A stretch of 64,000 bases of DNA, taken from NCBI GenBank assembly GCA_025454405.1, contig JALOON010000004.1:1-64000 (forward strand). The letters are read 5' to 3'. This DNA is from Oscillatoriaceae cyanobacterium Prado104 (GTDB taxonomy: Bacteria; Cyanobacteriota; Cyanobacteriia; Cyanobacteriales; Microcoleaceae). Below are positions 25,885 to 34,814 of the stretch, one piece after another; the first letter of the stretch is position 1; each line of letters opens with the position of its first letter. The notes under the pieces are model-generated. The model did no database searches, was not told where the DNA came from, and saw nothing but the letters and a program-made list of their open reading frames with translations. Position numbers and translations under genes: made by a program.

Positions 25885-25966
25885 AAAAACCTCTGAGAGC
25901 TAAAATAACGCTGGGTGACTTGAGTGAAGTAAACGGATTGAGGAGTGAAATATTACAGTCTTCAAA
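25885..25966. repeat. Direct repeat containing a vapC 3'-end fragment
   Basis: About 80 bases nearly identical to 34733-34814. It covers the spacer before an effector ATG plus the last codons of vapC (FEDCNISLLNPFT). Here only that vapC tail survives, followed on the minus strand by the dead leader. The stop codon of the neighbouring cargo gene (25962-25964) lies inside this repeat, so the gene ends at a recombination junction. Confidence 0.85.
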
Positions 25967-27923
25967 TTAAGAATGTAGCCAAATCACCTATATGCTCCGG
26001 ATAGGCTATTTTATATTCCAGAGACGGAACATAATTCTTACACATATCCATGACAAAATGGAATCGGTGAATTCCAGATGTTGACTTCCAATAATCTTTG
26101 TTCCAAAACGCGAATATAGCAAGCGCCACAGCTATCTTCTCATCATCGCTGCATCCCAATGTTTCACATAACTGCATGAGTCTACCTGTAGTGTATGACG
26201 GACCCACCTCAACCAACATTTTATTTTCCCGAACCTTCTTCATTACCTCCGATTTTTCTTCAATGTATTCAATCATGTCTGACGTTACACCATCTTTCTC
26301 GGTAAACAATCCCTTTGGTCTCACATTTTCTATTCTTTCTGTCTTCCAGTCTGTTGGGGTTTTCGATTTTACGAAATCGTAGGTACTTGTAGATTTTTCA
26401 TCTGGTGTTTTAACTGCTTCATTTGCTACAGTTGTATCTGTCTTTTTCTTCTTCCTGAGTTCAGATTCCTTATCTATCTTCTGCTTAAATAACTTTGCGC
26501 TCAATACTTCATCCTTGTCATCTATCTTCGCCTTGAAGTATTCATCATCTATTTTAACCAACTCTTGCTCTAGGTCATCAATCTCTTTTTTTCTTGCTTC
26601 AATGCTTTTTGGATCGATATTTTCGTCTGTAAAGTTATATAAAAATGTTGTCACATCATGAATTGCGCTAATTAATTTTGTCAGGTCGTTAGATGTCCTT
26701 AATACTTTGTCAACCCCTACCGATTTATACAAAGCATATTTAGAACGCCGATAGAAGCCATACTCTCCATTCATTTGCTTTTGATAACGTTGGTAAAGAT
26801 CCCAACCTCTTATTTTTTCCGCTACTTGCTTGAGGTTTTCCACAATAACACTGTTATCTATAATCTCTGTAGCTAACTGCCCTTCTTTCTTCGTCGCTTC
26901 ATCTCTATACTCCTCTGCCAATATCTTTCGGATCGCATTCTCCCGATCTATAAATACGTGATTCCATCTTTGCAACGCTGTGGAGAAATGCAGCCCTTCT
27001 TTAAGAATAGTTCTTTTTCTTCCCTTTGCCATCATGTCCTTAATGATTCCGATAATCTTCTTCTTACCTTTTCCCTCGAATGACCATTTTGTCTTGAGAT
27101 CTTCGGGCGCTTCCTCAGTTTCCAGCCAATTACTTAACTCTTTATAAAAATTCTCTGCACTTCCTTGCCACACTGTATTAGACTTACCATCGATCTTAAA
27201 TCCGTGATATATTTTGCGCTGGATTTGATTTTTCCCTCCTACATTTACTGCCCCCTGCTGCACTACATGAGTCAATTCATGGGCAATCAACTCCTGTCCT
27301 CCCCGGCTGCCAGGATTGTATGTTCCTTGTCGGAAAAAGATATCTTTTCCGGTTGTAAAAGCTCGAGCTTGGATGGATTGATTGAGTCGATCGGACTGAG
27401 TATCGCTATGAATTTTGACGCTGCTAAAATCACTTCCAAATGCTCGTTCCATCGGTTTGCGGATGTTTTCTGCTAGCGGTTGCCCGCTGCCTTTTTCCTG
27501 TTGGATGGAGGTTTCTAATTCGGGCGCAATTTTCCCGCCAGCTTCGCTAGATTGACGTTGGACGATCGATTTCATCATCAGTTTATCTTCTGGTTCCGCA
27601 GTTTCCTGGCGTTGAACAGACTGACTTTGATGTGTCTGAATCCGATCGACAACTTGCTGGGAAATGCGATCGGCTTCTTGTTCGTATTTATCTCCAACTT
27701 CTCCTATTGTCAGTTTGGGTTGAATGACTAATTCATGAGATAAACCCCGAAACATCGGTTTAGCTTGCACGATCGGTTTATTTGCTAGCAATTGATTGAC
27801 TGCACGATTGCCGATCGCCCCTTGCAATTCTTCGATCGGATGAGTAGAATAACGGGCGATCGCGCTTTCTCGATTACTGGATGCGATCGCATTTTTAGTT
27901 TGACTCAGATATTGGCGTTCCAT
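25962..27923 (-). CDS. eCIS cargo candidate 1: leader + DUF4157 + unknown C-terminal domain
   Basis: About 653 residues from the ATG at 27921-27923, preceded by GAGGT; an in-frame upstream Met adds 14 residues. Residues 1-75 are the shared leader. The DUF4157 domain follows (about 150-225) with the zinc-metalloprotease-like motif HELTH at 215-219. The remaining 420 residues are Lys/Glu-rich helices followed by a more globular end (EVGPSYTTGRLMQLCETLG, WKSTSGIHRFHFVMD) that I do not recognise. DUF4157 proteins are a known class of eCIS-associated toxins. The C-terminal part is the likely effector domain; its activity is unknown. Confidence 0.82.
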   Translation of the reverse strand: MERQYLSQTKNAIASSNRESAIARYSTHPIEELQGAIGNRAVNQLLANKPIVQAKPMFRGLSHELVIQPKLTIGEVGDKYEQEADRISQQVVDRIQTHQSQSVQRQETAEPEDKLMMKSIVQRQSSEAGGKIAPELETSIQQEKGSGQPLAENIRKPMERAFGSDFSSVKIHSDTQSDRLNQSIQARAFTTGKDIFFRQGTYNPGSRGGQELIAHELTHVVQQGAVNVGGKNQIQRKIYHGFKIDGKSNTVWQGSAENFYKELSNWLETEEAPEDLKTKWSFEGKGKKKIIGIIKDMMAKGRKRTILKEGLHFSTALQRWNHVFIDRENAIRKILAEEYRDEATKKEGQLATEIIDNSVIVENLKQVAEKIRGWDLYQRYQKQMNGEYGFYRRSKYALYKSVGVDKVLRTSNDLTKLISAIHDVTTFLYNFTDENIDPKSIEARKKEIDDLEQELVKIDDEYFKAKIDDKDEVLSAKLFKQKIDKESELRKKKKTDTTVANEAVKTPDEKSTSTYDFVKSKTPTDWKTERIENVRPKGLFTEKDGVTSDMIEYIEEKSEVMKKVRENKMLVEVGPSYTTGRLMQLCETLGCSDDEKIAVALAIFAFWNKDYWKSTSGIHRFHFVMDMCKNYVPSLEYKIAYPEHIGDLATFLI

Positions 27924-27961
27924 ACAATTTACCTCAGTATTTCGCAATTCCTGCACTCCGA

Positions 27962-29491
27962 TCAAAAAATGGTGATACTGCTATCTTCCCCATCTTTGCT
28001 CTCGTTTTTGATTCCTCCCTTGGTGTAACTGATGTCAGTAAAATATTTTTCGAGTTCACTTGCTGTTACCTTTATCTCCAATCCGTGCGGGTTGTAGAGT
28101 GTCAATATTTTTTTCTTAGGATCGCAGCCGACAACTGCATATTCATGGAGTCCGTGCAGTTTATCTCCGGATTTTAGGGAAATTGCTGGATCGAGTTCTT
28201 TTGTACTTATGGTTACAACCTCGCGGATCGATCGCCCACCGTCAGTTTTGCGGTTGAGGCGTTTGTGAACGGCCTCAAACGTCACAGCTTTTTTCCACCA
28301 TTTTCTAGATGTTATCCGAGCTCTCCGTTTGATTTGGCTAGCTTTTGGTCCTAAAACTGCTGCCATTGCGTCAGAGCCAAATCCGTTTTCAATCCGATTG
28401 AGCTCTCCTTTTCCTTCCCAGGCTGCGTATGCCAACTCGTATGCTAGCACCCAAGGCGCATAGGATGGCTTGGGATTGAAACTTACTCCTTTTTCTCCTG
28501 GAGCAAGCGTGACTTTTACCCAGCTTTCTTGAAAATTTTCACTAGGTTCAGTTTCTGCCAATTTCGATTGAGAGTAAAAGCGTACACTAACTTCAGGTAT
28601 TTGATTTTTTAAAGTATCTTTGTCGCCTGGTTTTTCAAGTCTAAACATCTGCTTAATCAAATTTGGACCATCTGAATGATTGACGATCGCAGCTAAAGTT
28701 GCTAGCAAATAGCAGTCACCTAGATTGCCTTGTCTAATTTGCTCTTTCGTTGGACCTTCCGTATCGTCATTTGATTTAAATAGTTCTTCCTCATTATTGA
28801 CTCGACTGAGCATTTCATAAGTGCTTTTGGTTGCAAAAATCATATAGTGTGGATTCATAGGATTGCCGAGATATTGGAGCTCTTTTGATGACTGCAGATC
28901 GCGTGCAGTCAGATTTGTTTGGTGTTCATTTTCTACTTGCTGTTTAAGTATTACTAGAGCTTGGCGTTCCTTTGATGAAAAGATTGTTTCCCTTAGTCTT
29001 CGGTTAATGAGATATACAATCCTTTCAAGGTGACGTGTTAGATGTCGATAGGGCTGATTCTCAGCTTTATCCTCATGATATGCCTTCAGCGTTATATCAA
29101 TTGAACTCAGAGTCCACGGACGATCCCTAAGTGGTATTGATGTCTGACGCTTAAATATTTTGTCTGTCCACAAGGAGCGAGGTTGTTCTTCTTCAAAAAA
29201 TTCATATTCAGGATGGGTTTTGGAAGTAACTCGCTGAATTATATTTGAGTCTGATAAAGATTCACTAATGGTTAGTTTAGGTTGAATGGACGATCGCAAT
29301 TCACGAGATAAACCCCCAAACATCGGTTTTGCTTGTACGATCGGTTGATTTGCTAGCAATTGATTGACTGCACGATTGCCGATCGCCCCTTGCAATTCTT
29401 CAATCGGATGACTGGAAGATCGGGCGATCGCACTTTCATGTTGATGTGGTGCGATCGCTTTTTTAATGTGACTTAAGTGTTGGTGTTTCAT
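27962..29491 (-). CDS. eCIS cargo candidate 2: leader + calpain-like cysteine protease
   Basis: 509 residues, ATG preceded by AGAGGA. Residues 1-75 are the shared leader, but DUF4157 is absent. A helical linker leads to a C2 (calpain) type catalytic domain: QIRQGNLGDCYLLATLAAI with Cys260, HEYAV with His449 and NPHG with Asn467, matching the Cys-His-Asn triad order and spacing of calpains. The product would be a papain-fold protease delivered into a target cell or released in the producer. It lies between two DUF4157 cargo genes on the same strand. Catalytic assignment is from motifs only. Confidence 0.85.
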   Translation of the reverse strand: MKHQHLSHIKKAIAPHQHESAIARSSSHPIEELQGAIGNRAVNQLLANQPIVQAKPMFGGLSRELRSSIQPKLTISESLSDSNIIQRVTSKTHPEYEFFEEEQPRSLWTDKIFKRQTSIPLRDRPWTLSSIDITLKAYHEDKAENQPYRHLTRHLERIVYLINRRLRETIFSSKERQALVILKQQVENEHQTNLTARDLQSSKELQYLGNPMNPHYMIFATKSTYEMLSRVNNEEELFKSNDDTEGPTKEQIRQGNLGDCYLLATLAAIVNHSDGPNLIKQMFRLEKPGDKDTLKNQIPEVSVRFYSQSKLAETEPSENFQESWVKVTLAPGEKGVSFNPKPSYAPWVLAYELAYAAWEGKGELNRIENGFGSDAMAAVLGPKASQIKRRARITSRKWWKKAVTFEAVHKRLNRKTDGGRSIREVVTISTKELDPAISLKSGDKLHGLHEYAVVGCDPKKKILTLYNPHGLEIKVTASELEKYFTDISYTKGGIKNESKDGEDSSITIF

Positions 29492-29889
29492 AAATTTTCC
29501 TCTTGAATTGGGTATAAAATGCGCAATCGCACCTTTTATCGTTGATGGTGATTAGATATATATAGTAAACGTAATTGAATGTTTTGGGCGATCGCTTAAC
29601 CTTAAGGTGGTTGCAATTTTCCGATCGAGTTTTCAGCTAACTCTAAAAATTGCTCGGCACAAACAATTTGCTCGTTAGCTTGCTCGATCGTAGAAGATAT
29701 TTGGCTACAGGCGAAAACCTTTGTGAGACAGTTTTATCATCTTTGCTCTTGTTTTCATGCTGTTAAATGTCTCTTTGAGTTTTTGGCCGATGGTCAAGTT
29801 TTCGATTTTCAGAAAATTTATGACTACACTGTTTTTACATGACTGATTTAGGACTGCTATATTAGTGCTTGTTTACATCGTTGAAGGTA
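29492..29889. other. Spacer between cargo genes with a possible coding remnant
   Basis: No complete gene. On the minus strand around 29605-29700 a short frame reads SIEQANEQIVCAEQFLELAE followed by NSIGKLQPP and a stop, which looks protein-like but has no start and no recognised family. The adjacent stretch KLTIGQKLKE (about 29785) resembles part of a leader. This is probably decayed coding DNA. Confidence 0.35.
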
Positions 29890-31884
29890 TTAAATATCCT
29901 GCCAGCCCCGCTGCGCTCTATACAAAACTGCTAAGTATTCAACAATATCGTCTCGATCGGTACTAAGCTCAAACATTTTACTTGGAGCGAAAGTTACACC
30001 GGGCGATCGCATTTCCATAACAGCCGCTAATCTGCCCTTCACCCGATCGGGTGCAATATCGGTTGACCACGGATTTTTTGCATTCTCAAATACCCGATCG
30101 TCCGTGCCTGCAAACACCTCATCTAACCAAGTTTGACAACTAAGGTCAACACCAGGTGGAGGATCAAATACATCGTCAATGGTAGATCGCACGTTGACAT
30201 TCAATATCTGAGTTTTGACCCAAGCAGCCTGTGTTCCTCTTAAAACTGTATTTGCATAACTATTCGACGCTACCAGGTTATTACAAACATCCGATAACTT
30301 ACTCTTGTAAAACCAAGCAGTCCGGTTTTTGAGATAGCCAGTCTTCACATTCTTGCCCGCTACTAAATAGTTATTAATTAACATCAAGAATCCGCGCAGT
30401 TCGTCGATTTGTTGCCTCTGTTTCGACTTACCAACTAGATTGAATATATTTAGGGTTGGCGGTGGAATCCGCACCTTCACTCGATCGATTAAAATCGAAG
30501 CATTGGTCGTGGCTTCTCCTGCTGCAGCGGCGCGATCCCAGATAAATTGAGGACCTGCTGTTACAGTAGATACTGCTGTCATCGGCTGTGCCAAACGGTC
30601 TAAACGTGCTCCAATTGTAGCCTGTATTGCTACCCGATCCAGTTGTTCATCTGTCATACGCTGCTCTCCGACATAACCCACGAAAATGTCTCCTGGAGCG
30701 CTCCCAACATAGCTAGATAAAAGTTTTGGTGGAGGTGTATCAGAAACTTTGCTGCGTAAATTGACAAGCAAGTCTAACCAAGTATTTGCGATCCTTTTGA
30801 AGGTTCTGACGGATTGGGTTTCATCAATTGGCGCACTGACAAACTCGATAATAGGCCATTTATTGAAATTTTCAATAGCATCCTTGGTGTGACCGGGAAT
30901 ATGATCTGGTGTCAGTTTTGAACCTCCTAGTACAGGAATCTCTAGAACGTGAGTTGCATCAAAAGCCTTATTTGGATCTACGTATTTTCCTGGATTTTTC
31001 TCTCTTGTAATCGGGATTCCTGTCTCTATCTCGAAGCCAATCTTTCGCTGAATGGTACGTTTGAGTGAGGGTGAAGCGTTTCGTGCGATGCTTTTTGCTG
31101 AGTTTGGTGTAATGGTTTCAATGTTTGCTTCTGCCGATCGATCTGCTTGGGCAATCGATTGATTTGCCCTGTGATGATTGCCCACACCATTCTGCTGCAC
31201 CACATGGGTTAATTCATGAGCAATTAACTCCTGCCCCTGTTGACTTCCAGGATTATATTTTCCAATGTCAAATAAAATATCTTTTCCTGTAGTGAAGGCT
31301 TGAGCTTGAATCGATCGATTTAACTGATGAGATTGAGCATCATCATGAACTTTTACAACACTGAAATCAGCTCCAAATGCCTGTTCCATTGGTTGGCGAA
31401 TTTGTTCGGGGAGAGGCTGTCCGCCGGATTTTGCCTGTTGAATTGATGCTTCTAATTCCGGTGCAGCAGTCATAGTATTTCCCTCACCTAGACGCTGCAC
31501 TGTTGGTTTCATTTGCACTTGTTCATCTTCTTCAGGCATTTGTTTGGGCTGAATGGCTGAACTTCCGGGTGCATTCATTTGATTGACTACTTGCTCGGCG
31601 ACTCGATCGGCCTCTTGTTCGTATTTATCTCCTACTTCTCCAATTGTCAGTTTGGGTTGAATGACTAATTCGCGAGATAAACCCCCAAACATCGGTTTAG
31701 CTTGTACGATCGGTTGCTTTGCTAGCAATTGATTGACTGCACGATTGCCGATCGCCCCTTGCAATTCTTCGATCGGATGAGTAGAATATCGGGCGATCGC
31801 ACTTTCTCGATTACTAGAAGCGATATGCCATCCGGCACACTGCGCGAACGCATTTTTAGTTTGACTTAGATGTTGGCGTTCCAT
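29890..31884 (-). CDS. eCIS cargo candidate 3: leader + DUF4157 + GFEIET domain
   Basis: 664 residues from the ATG at 31882-31884; the longer frame merely reads through the GGAGG ribosome site. The leader carries an extra 8 residues (FAQCAGWH, positions 13-20) from a 24-base insertion. DUF4157 has HELTH at 223-227. After a linker, the C-terminal domain opens with IGFEIET (282-288) and contains IIEFVSAPID, QATIGARLDRL and VMEMRSPG. Cargo candidate 4 has the same ordered motifs at nearly the same position, so the two effector domains are homologous. The GxExE...EhVSxP...ER pattern recalls the amidoligase/glutamate-cysteine ligase-like fold; this is inference. Confidence 0.8.
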   Translation of the reverse strand: MERQHLSQTKNAFAQCAGWHIASSNRESAIARYSTHPIEELQGAIGNRAVNQLLAKQPIVQAKPMFGGLSRELVIQPKLTIGEVGDKYEQEADRVAEQVVNQMNAPGSSAIQPKQMPEEDEQVQMKPTVQRLGEGNTMTAAPELEASIQQAKSGGQPLPEQIRQPMEQAFGADFSVVKVHDDAQSHQLNRSIQAQAFTTGKDILFDIGKYNPGSQQGQELIAHELTHVVQQNGVGNHHRANQSIAQADRSAEANIETITPNSAKSIARNASPSLKRTIQRKIGFEIETGIPITREKNPGKYVDPNKAFDATHVLEIPVLGGSKLTPDHIPGHTKDAIENFNKWPIIEFVSAPIDETQSVRTFKRIANTWLDLLVNLRSKVSDTPPPKLLSSYVGSAPGDIFVGYVGEQRMTDEQLDRVAIQATIGARLDRLAQPMTAVSTVTAGPQFIWDRAAAAGEATTNASILIDRVKVRIPPPTLNIFNLVGKSKQRQQIDELRGFLMLINNYLVAGKNVKTGYLKNRTAWFYKSKLSDVCNNLVASNSYANTVLRGTQAAWVKTQILNVNVRSTIDDVFDPPPGVDLSCQTWLDEVFAGTDDRVFENAKNPWSTDIAPDRVKGRLAAVMEMRSPGVTFAPSKMFELSTDRDDIVEYLAVLYRAQRGWQDI
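31825..31848. repeat. 24-bp small dispersed repeat inserted in a HIP1 site, in frame
   Basis: The insert, beginning ATGCCATCCGGCACACTG, splits a GCGATCGC octamer (GCGAT/CGC) that is intact in the leader of cargo gene 1. It adds exactly eight codons. The same insert with one base changed is at 25825-25848. Size and behaviour match the small dispersed repeats described in Nostoc. Confidence 0.75.
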
Positions 31885-31945
31885 AAAATTTTCCTCCATA
31901 ACTGGGTATGAAATGGGCGGTCGCGCACCGTCTTATCCTTTGAGC

Positions 31946-32160
31946 TAATTGAGTATCCGCAGAACATTGTATAGCTCATTTCGTTGGCGATTCAACGAAA
32001 AATATTCGGAGAAACTGTATTGCGATCGATCCCACTTCACAAACATCGAATAAGCACCGTTACTCACTAAACCAAAGGTTGCCTTTTGGGGCTGGGGATT
32101 AGCGGACATATAAGCAAGTGCCTGGGGTAAGGCAACTTCTATACCGAGTTTCTGCTGCAG
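31946..32160 (-). pseudogene. Gene remnant, C-terminal part of a restriction-subunit-R-like protein
   Basis: On the minus strand a frame without start reads KLGIEVALPQALAYMSANPQ, then PQKATFGLVSNGAYSMFVKW and YFSLNRQRNELYNVLRILN-stop. From memory this resembles the end of cyanobacterial proteins annotated as restriction endonuclease subunit R. Upstream the frame is broken by a stop. A shorter scrap of the same end (SLNCQRNELYFKL) lies at about 35467-35510, so two decayed copies flank cargo candidate 4. Confidence 0.5.
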
Positions 32161-32530
32161 CTAAACTATCGATATAGTCCGTAATTGCTAAGAGTTGAAC
32201 TATACTGTTTAACTGTATAAGTTAACTGTATTTATTATAAAGCTTGAAATCTCTGTTCTGCGGTTTGCCGATCGCTGGTTAATTTAATGTTTTACTCCCT
32301 TCCCGGTAGAAGATTTTGTACTTCTTCTTTTCTCTGACTTCGTGTCCTTCGCGTCGAAAGCGGTTCAATATTCGATATTCTTCCAGTGGGAAGGGAGTAA
32401 GCGATCGCTTGACGAGATCTAGGTTGCTATGGGAGAGCGATCGTGCTACCTGGATTTAGTTAAGGTGGTGCCGTACTTCGGCTAACGCGCCCTACAAGAT
32501 CGGCGGTCGCACTTTGGGGATGTTGAAAAA
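32161..32530. other. Spacer downstream of cargo candidate 4
   Basis: AT-rich, without a convincing gene. Contains the repeated phrase CTTCCCGGTAGAAG/GGAAGGGAG and a few HIP1-like octamers. Nothing else was recognised. Confidence 0.45.
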
Positions 32531-34732
32531 TCATGACATTCGGGTGTGACCTCCCCAGGGACTGCGGTTTAGCGACCTGATGTAATCGAAGAAATCGAGC
32601 GCCCACTTCTGTGCATCGGAATAGAGGATCTTTTTGTTTGCAGATCTCAACTCGAATATGGGCAACGGCGTTTCTGGGTGGAGCACATCACGATCCATGC
32701 GTTTGCCTAGGGCACCATAGCCCTCAACCTCCTGTGTCCTAGGTTTGCCGGGGAACGATTGGTTAGTCAGCTGGTCTGTGCCTCGTCGCTTCTGGCTTGC
32801 GCCATAGTTATCATAGAAAAACTGCTTGAACGCTTCGCCTTTGGTTCGATCGCGTAATACAATTCCTCTTAGCCAACTTTCCAAGGTTAACGCATGATAC
32901 CACTGTGGTTGTCCCATCTGGTGGTTGTCTTCTGCGATTGCCGCATCTGGAGCGATCCCGTAAAACAGAGGCTGGTTCATCTTAACTACATAGCCAGGGG
33001 CGCTTTCAACTAATTCCTCTAGTTTCGACTTTCCTGTATCGTCTTTGGCCGAGAAATAAGTCTGTACATCATTAGGCAGTGTCGTAAAGATTGTGGCAAG
33101 ATCTGTCTTAGCCATGAGCGGGGTATGGTTCTTAAGGAAACTTCGTTTGTATTGCATACTCTCGCAATAAGCAAACACTATCGTCAGGAGACCCTCAATC
33201 TCACCCCATGATAGATTTAGGAGAGGCTTCGCCAGCTGATAGTTCCTTATTGCTTGCTGCGCCAGTCCCCTACCAGTGACGAGTGTTTGCGACTCATCAT
33301 CAGCGACGAGCTGCTTGGGTTCTGCATTATTCAGTGGGTTTGGACCGCGCATATGCAACCGACCGGGATCGCGGTCTGTCTTTTCCAAGTTGCTCTCTGT
33401 GGGGTCGGCGTGGAGATCGGCTACGATATCTGCGATGTTTTCCAGCCGGGTGCCAAATGTGACCTGCGGGCTGGTTTTTGCTGTGGCGAAATCCCCGAAA
33501 AACATTCCATCATGCATCGTGGTGTTAAACCCTGCAGTGCCATTGAGAGCCTCGGCGGGTACGATGCCGTCCGTCGTCGTCATTAAAGGAGTATATGCGG
33601 TTATGAGTGTGTTTACGTTGAGCATCGCGGTGTTCAGTCGAGTTCGACCGCTATGAGTTAGTGGAAAATGTGTCGTGACAACCTCGACATCGGAGTTGTT
33701 GTGGCTGTGATCGTCAGCTTGCACCTCGACATCAGCCTGCCTGAGAAGCGCCTTGCCCTTCTTAACGCGCGTGCTATTTGGAGAAAACCAGACCGTCTTC
33801 GCGGCGTCAGAATTGGAGAAGCCTGCACCTGGAAGAGTACCTGTGTTCGATTTCTTCGTGTACATATTTTTGGTCTCGAATTCAAAACCGATATCTCGTT
33901 GTATCAGTCCGGTCATCACTTTGCTGTTGGGTACTTTCGTAGTTGCCTTTGCTTGTGGCGATCGCATCACCGCCCCTCCATTCTGCTGGACAACGTGAGT
34001 CAGCTCATGAGCAATCAACTCCTTTCCCCCGGGACTCCCTGGCTGATATTCTCCCTGCCGAAAGAACACATCCTTCCCTGTGGTAAACGCTTTCGCCTGA
34101 ACCGATTGATTTAACTGGTCAGCCCTTGCATCTGTATGTACCTTTACCCCACTAAAATTAGCCCCCATCGCCTGTCCCATTGACCTTTGCAGACCGGCAT
34201 CTAAAGGCTGTCCGCTACCCCTAGCACTGTTAATAGCGGTGTCCAAATCTGCTGTCACTTCCCCACCCTGTACCATTGACTTCGCTTGCAGTTCTTCCTC
34301 TTCGGGCTTTTCTTCTCGCTGTACCTCTGGGATAATGGGCGATCGCACCAGTTGAGAAATACTCGGTTTGGCTTGTAGTTCTTCTCCTGATTCCGTCTGA
34401 TGCTGTACCGACTCCCCTTGATTTAACTGAGCAGAAGCTGGCGCACGAATCTGTTCTACCACTTGGGATGCCACGCGATCGGCCTCCTGCTCGTATTTAT
34501 CCCCCACTGCACCGATCGCCAGTTTGGGTTGAACTACTAATTCATGAGATAAACCCCCAAACATCGGTTTCGCTTGTAAAATCGGTTGGTTTGCTAACAA
34601 TTTGTTGACTGCTTGATTGCCGATCGCCCCTTGCAATTCTTCGATCGGATGAGTAGAAGAACGGGCGATCGCACTTTCTCGATTACTCGAAGCGATCGCA
34701 TTTTTAGTTTGGATCAGGTATTGGTGTTTCAT
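32531..34732 (-). CDS. eCIS cargo candidate 4: leader + DUF4157 + GFEFET domain
   Basis: 733 residues from the ATG at 34730-34732 (MKHQYLIQTKN); the upstream in-frame start would run back into the vapC end. Residues 1-75 are the shared leader, followed by an acidic Gln-rich linker (EVQREEKPEEEELQAK) and DUF4157 with HELTH at 242-246. The C-terminal domain begins IGFEFET (281-287), with VEVVTTHFPLTHSGRTRL, PQVTFGTRLENI and IFELRSANKK matching candidate 3. Base composition is less AT-rich than in the neighbours, especially in the C-terminal half, so that half may have been acquired recently. The gene follows vapC directly. Confidence 0.82.
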   Translation of the reverse strand: MKHQYLIQTKNAIASSNRESAIARSSTHPIEELQGAIGNQAVNKLLANQPILQAKPMFGGLSHELVVQPKLAIGAVGDKYEQEADRVASQVVEQIRAPASAQLNQGESVQHQTESGEELQAKPSISQLVRSPIIPEVQREEKPEEEELQAKSMVQGGEVTADLDTAINSARGSGQPLDAGLQRSMGQAMGANFSGVKVHTDARADQLNQSVQAKAFTTGKDVFFRQGEYQPGSPGGKELIAHELTHVVQQNGGAVMRSPQAKATTKVPNSKVMTGLIQRDIGFEFETKNMYTKKSNTGTLPGAGFSNSDAAKTVWFSPNSTRVKKGKALLRQADVEVQADDHSHNNSDVEVVTTHFPLTHSGRTRLNTAMLNVNTLITAYTPLMTTTDGIVPAEALNGTAGFNTTMHDGMFFGDFATAKTSPQVTFGTRLENIADIVADLHADPTESNLEKTDRDPGRLHMRGPNPLNNAEPKQLVADDESQTLVTGRGLAQQAIRNYQLAKPLLNLSWGEIEGLLTIVFAYCESMQYKRSFLKNHTPLMAKTDLATIFTTLPNDVQTYFSAKDDTGKSKLEELVESAPGYVVKMNQPLFYGIAPDAAIAEDNHQMGQPQWYHALTLESWLRGIVLRDRTKGEAFKQFFYDNYGASQKRRGTDQLTNQSFPGKPRTQEVEGYGALGKRMDRDVLHPETPLPIFELRSANKKILYSDAQKWALDFFDYIRSLNRSPWGGHTRMS

Positions 34733-34814
34733 AAAAAACTCTGAGAGCGAAAATAACGCTGGGTGACTTGAGTTAGGTAAACGGATTGAGGAGTGAAATA
34801 TTACAGTCTTCAAA
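34733..34814. repeat. Direct repeat partner of 25885-25966
   Basis: Intact version: the end of vapC plus the spacer to the effector start codon. Near-identity to the copy at 25885-25966 shows that a vapC-leader unit was duplicated within the cargo region. Confidence 0.85.
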
